A DNA stretch of 15,056 nucleotides, taken from contig CAJUEB010000036.1 of the NCBI GenBank assembly GCA_910585135.1, positions 1-15,056 on the forward strand. Direction: 5' to 3'. This DNA comes from an uncultured Eubacteriales bacterium. GTDB lineage: Bacteria > Bacillota > Clostridia > Peptostreptococcales > Anaerovoracaceae. A program made the translations under genes and the position numbers. A model generated the notes under the pieces. The model did no database searches. It worked only from the letters and a program-made list of their open reading frames with translations, and had not been told where the DNA came from. Below are positions 1 through 5,090 of this stretch, piece by piece (the stretch's first letter is position 1; every line of letters begins with the position of its first letter).

Positions 1-32
1 CATGCGATATACTTTTTTAAGTTTGCTTTTTC

Positions 33-61
33 TTGACATATTGCTAGTTCAGTGGTATGTT
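33..61 (+). promoter_or_regulatory. Promoter of predicted antitoxin RNA
   Basis: A perfect -35 TTGACA (33-38) is followed by a 17-base spacer and a -10 TATGTT (56-61), which is preceded by TG to make an extended -10. Transcription should start near 68. No coding frame follows; the transcript would run straight into the hairpin at 108-146, so this is read as the promoter of a short antisense RNA facing the toxin gene at 138-230. Confidence 0.75.
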
Positions 62-73
62 ATAAATAGTAAA

Positions 74-98
74 GGTGCTGCCGATAGACGGTTAGCCA
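74..98 (+). repeat. Inverted repeat, antitoxin-side copy
   Basis: GGTGCTGCC (74-82) and CGGTTAGCCA (89-98) recur in the same order on the opposite strand at 316-308 and 293-284, the far side of the toxin gene. The copies differ by an 8-base length difference in the middle. Each lies just downstream of its promoter, so both RNAs would begin with almost the same sequence. A toxin transcript that reads past the shared terminator could pair its 3' end with its own 5' leader. Confidence 0.8.
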
Positions 99-107
99 AG
101 TATGATT

Positions 108-146
108 AAAAAGTAACCATTGCCTTGGCGGGGGCGGTTACTTTTT
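108..146. terminator. Bidirectional terminator shared by toxin mRNA and antitoxin RNA
   Basis: AAAAAGTAACC (108-118) pairs with GGTTACTTTTT (136-146), an 11-bp stem around a G/C-rich interior. The A/T ends supply a U-tract on both strands, so the hairpin can stop the plus-strand RNA from 68 and the minus-strand toxin mRNA, whose stop codon lies inside it at 138-140. Confidence 0.85.
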
Positions 147-230
147 TCTTTGCATATTTACGATTGCAACAACCAGCATGGCAACACCGATGATGATCGT
201 GAATTCTTCATATGTAGAAATTTTATCCAC
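138..230 (-). CDS. Putative holin-like type I toxin, 30 aa
   Basis: The predicted peptide is 30 residues. It begins MDKISTYEEF, continues as one hydrophobic helix (TIIIGVAMLVVAIV, residues 11-24) and ends NMQRKK. The S-T-Y-E motif, single transmembrane helix and basic tail are the pattern of the Firmicutes holin-like toxin family that includes TxpA/BsrG-type toxins, which act in the cytoplasmic membrane. The start is taken as GTG at 230-228. A purine-rich AAGGGAGGGAG lies directly upstream, which is closer than usual, so a non-AUG start a few codons later (ATT at 221) is also possible. The gene is convergent with the antitoxin RNA promoter at 33-61 and has its own promoter at 323-351. The 85-nt leader carries the inverted repeat. 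The family call rests on motif recognition in a very short peptide. Confidence 0.75.
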   Translation of the reverse strand: MDKISTYEEFTIIIGVAMLVVAIVNMQRKK

Positions 231-283
231 CTCCCTCCCTTGCGATTTGGTTTTTTCACCATAATAGCAAAAATAACGGAAAG

Positions 284-316
284 TGGCTAACCGCCTACCG
301 TGTCTCTGGCAGCACC
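284..316 (-). repeat. Inverted repeat, toxin-leader copy
   Basis: Read on the minus strand, GGTGCTGCC starts at 316, about 7 bases below the toxin -10 box, and CGGTTAGCCA follows at 293-284. The partner copy is at 74-98. This segment would form the extreme 5' end of the toxin mRNA. Confidence 0.8.
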
Positions 317-322
317 ATATAT

Positions 323-351
323 ATCATAACACTTTCAGGAGAAATAAACAA
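323..351 (-). promoter_or_regulatory. Promoter of the holin-like toxin mRNA
   Basis: On the minus strand, a -35 TTGTTT (351-346) and a -10 TATGAT (328-323) are separated by 17 bases, with TG one base above the -10 (extended -10). Transcription would start near 316-318, giving a leader of about 85 nt before the toxin start at 230. Confidence 0.7.
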
Positions 352-557
352 GAAAATATTACATATAATGGAAAAATAAGGTTAATCAATAAAAGCGCAA
401 CTCCAGACATCAATTTGACTGTTACAGATTGATCATTTTTTATGAAAGTTAGAAATCACTTTGATATCTCTGTTTGTCTGGGATGTCCAGCAAACATCTT
501 GAAGTCTGTTCCAAATCCCTTTACAACACAGACAAACGCCTTACAATTTTATTGCTC
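352..557. other. Non-coding spacer with a nested inverted repeat
   Basis: No credible gene is seen here. The only structure is GTTTGTCTG (472-480) with CAGACAAAC (529-537), a 9-bp inverted repeat 48 bases apart, enclosing a small hairpin GATGT/ACATC (482-486/494-498). It lies just after the stop of the minus-strand gene at 558-905. It lacks the U-tract of an intrinsic terminator, so its role is unclear. Confidence 0.5.
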
Positions 558-905
558 TTAAAATATCCGTTCCCCTAAATATTTATCATGCGGGACGATC
601 AAACACTTTTCGATTGACTTCCAGTAACTGTCGTAAAGGTTTTTTTGTGCCGCTCCGTAGCTTTCCTTCGTATCAAATTCCCAATAAAGCACATACTTGA
701 CACTTTTTACAATGCGGGTGATCTTACGCGGGGGAAGCCCTTCTTTGATCTGCTCCATATCGATGCGGTGGTTTCTTTTGACGAGCCGGAGAGACAGAAG
801 CCCTTCTTGCTTTTCCAAAAAACTTTTCGCTTCCAGCATCAGTGCTTCAAATTCTTCTGATTTTTGTGGCTGCACTTGATAAATGCATATTTCTGAAAAG
901 GTCAT
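558..905 (-). CDS. Small ABM-like (dimeric alpha/beta-barrel) protein
   Basis: This is a 115-residue cytosolic protein with no signal peptide or membrane segment. A good Shine-Dalgarno site (AGGAGG, 8 bases before the ATG at 905) supports the start. The opening SEICIYQVQPQKSEEFEALM, then a glycine-linked strand (EGLLSLRLVKR) and a later aromatic strand (YVLYWEFDTKE) before a helix, match the strand-helix-strand pattern of ABM / antibiotic-biosynthesis-monooxygenase-like proteins of the ferredoxin-like fold. Members are small enzymes, haem-handling proteins or orphans. No catalytic residue can be named from the sequence. An extended -10 promoter lies at 1005-1013. The fold assignment is tentative and the function unknown. 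Confidence 0.6.
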   Translation of the reverse strand: MTFSEICIYQVQPQKSEEFEALMLEAKSFLEKQEGLLSLRLVKRNHRIDMEQIKEGLPPRKITRIVKSVKYVLYWEFDTKESYGAAQKNLYDSYWKSIEKCLIVPHDKYLGERIF

Positions 906-1004
906 GTTTTGTTCCTCCTGTTTTCAGGTCGGCTGATAAATTTCCTGATAAATATTTTGTTTGTTGTTTTAATAAAGTTTTTAAATTGGTAAAGCTGTAT
1001 AAGA

Positions 1005-1013
1005 ATTATAGCA
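1005..1013 (-). promoter_or_regulatory. Extended -10 promoter for the gene at 558-905
   Basis: On the minus strand the sequence reads TGCTATAAT (1013-1005), a perfect TATAAT with the extended TGn element. No good -35 hexamer lies 16-18 bases upstream. The leader to the ATG at 905 would be about 90 nt. Confidence 0.45.
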
Positions 1014-1046
1014 TATTATGATCATCCCATGTGTAAAAAAGAATGG

Positions 1047-1091
1047 ACGCCATACTTAGCTGCCATGGCGTGTTTTGGAAGATCATGGCGT
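1047..1091. repeat. ACGCCAT/ATGGCGT repeats upstream of the MGMT-like gene
   Basis: ACGCCAT (1047-1053) and ATGGCGT (1065-1071) form a 7-bp hairpin with an 11-base loop followed by GTTTTGG. ATGGCGT recurs at 1085-1091. This lies in the 311-base gene-free interval 906-1216, which otherwise shows only the minus-strand promoter at 1005-1013. It could be an operator or a weak terminator; neither can be decided. Confidence 0.35.
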
Positions 1092-1216
1092 AGCGAATGA
1101 ATAAGCTGGTACGGCGTGACCAATGCGCAAGGCATGATATATTTGCGTTACATTTTTTAAACTGTCTCATTGCATGGATGAAAAAAATAGCTTATGCTAG
1201 GGGCGGAGGTGATACC

Positions 1217-1696
1217 ATGGCCAATGAAGAAAAAAAGGATTTTAACGCAATGCTGCATGACAGTAAAGACATGCCGAAAATTCAAACGATTACAGATAAA
1301 AAAAGCATCGAAAAATATGGCGGGGATAAGATGTATTTTGCCCCTCCGATTGATTACGATAAGGTAATGAAGCGGATTCCCTGCGGTCAAGTGATTACAG
1401 TGGGTAAGATCCGTGAATATTTTGCCCGGCAAAGTGGCGCTGACTTTACAGAGCCGATCACGGCGGGAATTTTCGTTTCGATTGCTGCTTGGGCAAGCCA
1501 TCAGCGTCCAGATGATAAAACGCCTTATTGGAGGACGTTAAAAGCAAAGGGAGAATTAAACGCAAAATATCCCGGGGGCATTGAGGCGCAAAAAGAAAAG
1601 CTGGAAGCGGAGGGACACATGGTTATTCAAAAAGGCAGAAAAAATATGAAATATTATGTAAAGGATTATGAAGCCGTTCTTTTCGAATTAGAATGA
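1217..1696 (+). CDS. Alkyltransferase-like / MGMT-family DNA-binding protein
   Basis: The protein is 159 residues from ATG 1217, chosen over the upstream in-frame start at 1097 because GGAGGTG lies 7 bases before it. After a charged N-terminus (1-45), residues 50-100 carry the winged-helix MGMT DNA-binding pattern (RIPCGQVITVGKIREYF, then ITAGIFVSIAAWAS). Residues 103-135 read PYWRTLKAKGELNAKYPGG followed by Q and EAEGH. The segment that would hold the methyl-accepting Pro-Cys-His-Arg motif has no cysteine. Such alkyltransferase-like proteins bind damaged or alkylated DNA without accepting the alkyl group and, where studied, recruit nucleotide excision repair. Cys56 in IPCG lies in the DNA-binding part and is not the acceptor. 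Genomic context gives no partner. Family confidence is high, biological role moderate. Confidence 0.82.
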   Translation: MANEEKKDFNAMLHDSKDMPKIQTITDKKSIEKYGGDKMYFAPPIDYDKVMKRIPCGQVITVGKIREYFARQSGADFTEPITAGIFVSIAAWASHQRPDDKTPYWRTLKAKGELNAKYPGGIEAQKEKLEAEGHMVIQKGRKNMKYYVKDYEAVLFELE

Positions 1697-1776
1697 GTGG
1701 GAGATGGGACTGCTTTGTGTTGAAGCGCTCGTGTAAATTTGTCGAGGATATTTCAACTATACTTCTCTTATTTTTA

Positions 1777-1785
1777 TGTTATACT
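1777..1785 (+). promoter_or_regulatory. Extended -10 promoter of the ART/NADAR operon
   Basis: The sequence reads TGTTATACT (1777-1785), a TATACT -10 with the TGn extension. No strong -35 is seen. The predicted start near 1791 places the palindrome at 1793-1816 at the transcript's 5' end and leaves a leader of about 95 nt before ATG 1886. Confidence 0.5.
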
Positions 1786-1792
1786 GACTGTG

Positions 1793-1816
1793 GAATGAGG
1801 ACAATGTTGTCCATTC
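1793..1816 (+). promoter_or_regulatory. Palindrome at the transcription start of the ART/NADAR operon
   Basis: GGACAA (1799-1804), TG and TTGTCC (1807-1812) form a perfect dyad. It is extended by GAAT (1793-1796) and ATTC (1813-1816) with a two-base bulge on the left. It directly follows the -10 at 1780-1785, the position expected of a repressor operator or a 5' hairpin. No regulator gene is visible in the operon. Confidence 0.5.
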
Positions 1817-1885
1817 GCATGAGTGGAAAACCCAAAGCTCTCAAGAAATCTAAATTTGAAAATATTTGCCTAGGAGAAAAGCAGG

Positions 1886-2539
1886 ATGGGAAAGTTAATA
1901 CTATTTCATGGTACTTCAAACAAGGATATCACGCCGATGTTCGGTTATGGCGATGTGAAGCACGATTACGGGAAAGGCTTTTATTTGACAGAAGATCTTG
2001 AACTTGCCAAAGAATGGGCTGTTTGCAGACCGAATGAGAGCAATGGCTGGGTTCATCAATATGAATTGGATACAAATGGTCTTAGGATATTGGATTTCCA
2101 AACAATTCATGTTCTTTCTTGGCTAGCTGAATTGATGAAACATAGGGATGCGGCGGATTCGAAGAGATATAGAATGCTAGCAGGAAAGTTTATTGAAAAA
2201 TATGGCGTTGATACCAGTGAATATGACGTCATTAAGGGCTGGCGGGCAAATGCTTCTTATTTTTATATTGCAAAGGAATTTGTGAAAGATAACGTCGATA
2301 TTGATCTGCTTGAAGAACTGTTATCATTGGGAGGCTTGGGGATACAGTATTGTATAAAATCAGAACTCGCATATTCTAAGCTTTGTGAAGTGGAAAGCGG
2401 GTTGCTTGTTGTCGATTACGATGAATTCAACCCAAAATACAATTTAAGGGATCTTGCAGCCAGAAAAAATATGAAAGAATTAATTGATTCTGATGCAAAT
2501 AAAGTAACCAATGTGTTTAGCACGCTTTTTGAGAGGTGA
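1886..2539 (+). CDS. DUF3990 family predicted ADP-ribosyltransferase (toxin candidate)
   Basis: The protein is 217 residues from ATG 1886, with AGGAG 9 bases upstream. The N-terminus has the DUF3990 signature: FHGTS (7-11), then YGKGFYLTEDLELAKEWA (29-45), then a strand containing WVHQYELD. A helical middle follows, with DVIKGWRANASYF (114-126) and LGIQYCIKSELA (151-162). DUF3990 belongs to the ADP-ribosyltransferase fold superfamily. By analogy with H-Y-[E/Q] enzymes, His8, Tyr33 and Gln154 are my candidates for NAD-binding and catalytic positions, which is inference. The target could be protein, RNA or DNA. The next gene starts 5 bases after the stop, and a NADAR protein, from a family able to remove ADP-ribose, is third in the operon. 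This supports a toxin/reversal pair. The fold family is fairly secure, the toxin role inferred. Confidence 0.8.
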   Translation: MGKLILFHGTSNKDITPMFGYGDVKHDYGKGFYLTEDLELAKEWAVCRPNESNGWVHQYELDTNGLRILDFQTIHVLSWLAELMKHRDAADSKRYRMLAGKFIEKYGVDTSEYDVIKGWRANASYFYIAKEFVKDNVDIDLLEELLSLGGLGIQYCIKSELAYSKLCEVESGLLVVDYDEFNPKYNLRDLAARKNMKELIDSDANKVTNVFSTLFER

Positions 2540-2544
2540 ACGTA

Positions 2545-2961
2545 ATGAAGGCATATTCGGAAATGTATTTGAATGATGTAGTAGAGAATCAGGGAAAGCT
2601 TTTTGACCTCGTGGCGCAATCTTTTCCGAACAAAAGCACGGTGGATTTTATGAAAGCGTATATGGTAAGCAAGACGAGAAAAAGTCTTGATGAAGGTCAG
2701 GCATATGTCAGCACAATGGATGCAAAGGCTTTATTAACATATTTTTTGAAAACAGAGGGGTATGATTTGCAGCCCGGTAAAGCTCTGGGTGGGTTTATGC
2801 CAGATTGGATTGGCGAATTTTATGCGTATTATCAGTGGTATTATAATATTCCAAGCGTTGAAGTGATCAAAAAAATCCCGCTTGATTTTTTGATGAAAGC
2901 ATATTACGGTCTTCATGATTTGGAACTGGATTTAGCTGTGCGAAAGGTGGGGGAGGTGTGA
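2545..2961 (+). CDS. Unrecognised 138-aa protein between the ART and NADAR genes
   Basis: No named function is recognised. The ATG at 2545 is preferred to the GTG at 2536, because AGAGGTGA then sits as a ribosome binding site 7 bases upstream, overlapping the previous gene's stop. The protein is soluble and mostly helical by appearance. It opens MKAYSEMYLNDVVENQGKLF, continues with SFPNKSTVDFMKAYMVSK, and has an aromatic core, PDWIGEFYAYYQWYYNIPS (86-104), before the C-terminal LMKAYYGLHDLELD. I have an impression that small proteins with this opening and the W-x-W/Y-rich core occur beside DUF3990 genes in Firmicutes; a database search would have to confirm that. Its stop overlaps the NADAR start (TGATG), so the two are translationally coupled. 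It could be an antitoxin, an adaptor or a chaperone for the ART protein. Confidence 0.7.
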   Translation: MKAYSEMYLNDVVENQGKLFDLVAQSFPNKSTVDFMKAYMVSKTRKSLDEGQAYVSTMDAKALLTYFLKTEGYDLQPGKALGGFMPDWIGEFYAYYQWYYNIPSVEVIKKIPLDFLMKAYYGLHDLELDLAVRKVGEV

Positions 2962-3434
2962 TGGCAATTGTTTGCTTCCATAATCCAAATGAAGAAAACG
3001 GATATTTAAGCAACTGGTATCCATGCAGGTTTACGGTGGAAAGCATTAACTTTTCGTCTATGGAACAGTACATGATGTATCAAAAGGCAGTTCGTTTTCA
3101 CGATAAGACCATTGCAAAGCAGATACTCGATACAGATGATGCTTCGCAAATTAAGGCTTTGGGTCGTGCTGTGTCAGGTTATGATGATAATTACTGGAGC
3201 GGAATCAGGCAGGTTGTCGTATATAATGGGTTGTTAGCGAAGTTTTTTCAAAATGCAGATCTAAAGAAGCGGCTTTTCGCAACGCAAAATTCATGTCTGG
3301 CGGAATGTGCGGTAAAAGATACGGTTTGGGGGATCGGATTGTCTATGGACGATCCCAGACGGTTTGAACGAAGTAAATGGAAAGGGCAAAATCTGCTTGG
3401 TTATACGCTTATGATGGTTCGTGAGAGGTTATAG
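2961..3434 (+). CDS. NADAR family (YbiA-like) predicted ADP-ribose hydrolase
   Basis: The protein is 157 residues from ATG 2961, which overlaps the previous stop; GGGGGAGG lies just upstream. A GTG one codon earlier is possible. Family marks in order: YLSNWYP (15-21), FSSMEQYMMYQKAVRFHD (31-48) with Glu35, CAVKDTVWGIGL (116-127), and W140 with GQNLLGYTLMMVRE (142-155). Length and motif order fit a complete single-domain NADAR/DUF1768 protein. Members have been reported to hydrolyse ADP-ribose from modified guanine bases and to act as antitoxins to nucleic-acid-modifying ADP-ribosyltransferases; others belong to riboflavin-related pathways. Being third in an operon headed by a predicted ADP-ribosyltransferase favours the reversal role. 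The terminator at 3541-3584 closes the operon. Confidence 0.88.
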   Translation: MAIVCFHNPNEENGYLSNWYPCRFTVESINFSSMEQYMMYQKAVRFHDKTIAKQILDTDDASQIKALGRAVSGYDDNYWSGIRQVVVYNGLLAKFFQNADLKKRLFATQNSCLAECAVKDTVWGIGLSMDDPRRFERSKWKGQNLLGYTLMMVRERL

Positions 3435-3540
3435 AGGTGGCTTTTCTTGTCGCAAAGCCATTTCGTCTGTTGCCCGGCGAATAACCATCTGCCTGATAGA
3501 CAGACGCGGTAATTGATGGTACAATAATATGAAATTAATC

Positions 3541-3584
3541 AGGATACGGCTTCCGGCGTGGAAGCACTATATCCTCTGTTTTTT
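3541..3584 (+). terminator. Intrinsic terminator of the ART/NADAR operon
   Basis: AGGATA (3541-3546) pairs with TATCCT (3570-3575), and inside it GCTTCC (3549-3554) pairs with GGAAGC (3560-3565) around a 5-base loop. CTG and six T residues (3579-3584) follow. The hairpin stands 106 bases after the NADAR stop; a weaker 7-bp hairpin (TGGCTTT 3438-3444 / AAAGCCA 3454-3460) comes first. Confidence 0.85.
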
Positions 3585-3693
3585 ACCGCATGGTTTGTGA
3601 AATCCGAAAACAAACGCTAATCGCAAATTGGCGATATAAAATGCAAGCGAGAGGTTTTGTGCGGAATTTTGAATATTGAAGGGAGATGGGGTT

Positions 3694-4554
3694 ATGAAAG
3701 CAGTCAAGATAATCGCCGCAATCGTTTTATGCATTGCACTGCTGGCGGCGGAAGGATCAGCGATGGGGCTTTTTGCAGTCGATGAAGCGTTGTCGGAAGA
3801 GTCATTAAAGGAATCTATGCGCGATTCCGATATTATAGAACAGCTTGTAGATGAAGCTCTGGCGGAAAACACTGTGAATATGGGCGGGAAATACGGGGAA
3901 ATAACGCAGGCCGTATTTCGTACAGAACCGATGCGGGACTTTTTTACTGCATATTTGACGTCTGCAATCAGGACGGAGCTTTATGGAGAGCCGTATGAAG
4001 AAGTCGCTTATGATGAACTGATGGCCGCCTTTTCACAGGGCGTGGATGAAGTCAACGCTTCTGGGCAATATGAAATTACGGCTATGGAAGCTGATTTTTT
4101 GAAACAGGCGATGCAGGCAGAAGCACCTGATTTGACGGCGAAGCTCAATGCACAGATTGGGCGTTATGAGGCGATAAGCGGTGATTTAACGGAGCAGGCA
4201 ACGCAGCCTGATGAATTAATGCAAAAGCTGATGAGCGGCGGGTCGAGAGCCGCTGCGCTGGCAGCGTGTGTGCTGCTTTGCGCAGGTCTGATCGCTCTTT
4301 ATTGGAAGAGTAAATTTGGCTTTTTATGGTGTGGCATTGTGACTGCTCTGGCGGCTTCGGTCTATGGGGGACTGACGATCGTGGTCAATAAAATGCTGCT
4401 TTCTGCTGAATCTGTATCAGCATCCGAAGAGATGACGCTTTCCATGATAACGGAGGGATTTAGGACGGTCGCCTTGGCCGGGGCAGCCTTGGCTGTGATT
4501 TTCATCGTCTTATTTGCAGTATTAAAAGGAATCGACAGGAGAAAGAGAATATGA
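3694..4554 (+). CDS. Multi-pass membrane protein of unknown function
   Basis: The protein is 286 residues from ATG 3694, preferred to a TTG at 3676 because GGGAGATGGGG then serves as ribosome binding site. An N-terminal hydrophobic segment (VKIIAAIVLCIALLAA, 4-19) looks like a signal anchor. It is followed by an acidic, helical extracytoplasmic stretch of about 160 residues, then three hydrophobic segments (about 185-203, 208-231, 257-279) and a basic RRKR end. I recognise no named family. The layout of a long soluble loop between one N-terminal helix and a C-terminal helical bundle resembles many clostridial envelope proteins of unknown role. Its last codons overlap the next start (ATGA), so it is cotranslated with the HD hydrolase. 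Confidence 0.75.
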   Translation: MKAVKIIAAIVLCIALLAAEGSAMGLFAVDEALSEESLKESMRDSDIIEQLVDEALAENTVNMGGKYGEITQAVFRTEPMRDFFTAYLTSAIRTELYGEPYEEVAYDELMAAFSQGVDEVNASGQYEITAMEADFLKQAMQAEAPDLTAKLNAQIGRYEAISGDLTEQATQPDELMQKLMSGGSRAAALAACVLLCAGLIALYWKSKFGFLWCGIVTALAASVYGGLTIVVNKMLLSAESVSASEEMTLSMITEGFRTVALAGAALAVIFIVLFAVLKGIDRRKRI

Positions 4555-5042
4555 ACAGGCTGCTTGCACTTCAAAGTATATTGCTTGCCGAGATTGACAA
4601 ATATGATAAGCTGATTTCCGAACGGGATTATCCCATCGAGTGGGAAAAAGTTCATATCAGTAGTTGTGCGAAAATAGGATATCTGCTCGCAAGGGAGCGG
4701 AATGTCGATCCAGAGCTTGCGGCGGCCGCTTGTGCCTGCCATGATTATGGTAGGATCATTACAGGAAAGCAATCCGGGCATGCAGAGGCAGGTTATGAAC
4801 CGATCCAGGGACTCCTTCGGAAGAGCGGGCTGTATCCTGCGCATGAAATCGAGATGATTGCCACAGCAATAAAAAACCATAGTAAAAAATCGGAAGTTGG
4901 TTCGCCGCTTGAGGAAATCGTTAAGGATGCCGACGTTCTTGACTTTTACCAGTATGGATATGATATGAGGCGAAAAGAGCAGCAGGACAGGCTGGAAAAG
5001 CTGCTGAGTTACAGGCTAGTGGACGCACGGCCTGAAAAATAG
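4551..5042 (+). CDS. HD-domain phosphohydrolase
   Basis: This is a 163-residue cytosolic protein starting in an ATGA overlap with the membrane protein gene; GGAGAAAGAG upstream lies inside that gene. The metal-binding HD pattern is present: His35 (EKVHISSCAKIG), His64-Asp65 (ACHDYGRI), His77 (GHAEAG), His110 (IKNHSKK) and the D126-x-D128 region (VKDADVLDF). A complete set of HD ligands points to an active phosphohydrolase on a nucleotide or other phosphate ester, but the substrate cannot be read from the sequence. Length is ordinary for a stand-alone HD protein. Coupling to a membrane protein may mean a joint role, which is inference. Confidence 0.85.
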   Translation: MNRLLALQSILLAEIDKYDKLISERDYPIEWEKVHISSCAKIGYLLARERNVDPELAAAACACHDYGRIITGKQSGHAEAGYEPIQGLLRKSGLYPAHEIEMIATAIKNHSKKSEVGSPLEEIVKDADVLDFYQYGYDMRRKEQQDRLEKLLSYRLVDARPEK

Positions 5043-5090
5043 GTATGCAGGTTCAAAATTTCGGGTAAATTCAGTATTTCGGAGGAAGAA

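Larger units (their letters stand above)
68..149 (+). ncRNA. Predicted type I antitoxin RNA
   Basis: This is the stretch between the start expected from the promoter at 33-61 and the U-tract after the hairpin at 108-146, about 80 nt with no credible reading frame. It overlaps the 3' end of the convergent toxin mRNA through the terminator and the last toxin codons, as in the RatA/TxpA and SR4/BsrG type of system, where the antisense RNA pairs with the 3' part of the toxin message and promotes its decay or blocks its translation. Its first bases (74-98) also occur, inverted, at the predicted 5' end of the toxin mRNA. The ends are inferred from promoter and terminator positions only. Confidence 0.55.

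Noticed and set aside
74..316. Short CRISPR-like array formed by the repeated GGTGCTGCC elements
   Set aside because: There are only two copies, in opposite orientation, each at a promoter; this is a toxin-antitoxin layout, not an array.
1170..1198. TTGCAT-17-TATGCT promoter-like sequence before the MGMT-like gene
   Set aside because: The start site would fall inside the Shine-Dalgarno sequence at 1205-1210, leaving no usable ribosome binding site.
1693..2001. 102-codon plus-strand frame overlapping the start of the DUF3990 gene
   Set aside because: It covers the promoter and leader, has no ribosome binding site, and runs out of frame into the well-supported DUF3990 gene.
4362..4880. 172-codon minus-strand frame across the membrane protein / HD junction
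   Set aside because: Both plus-strand genes there are supported by motifs and an ATGA overlap; the minus frame has no start signal.
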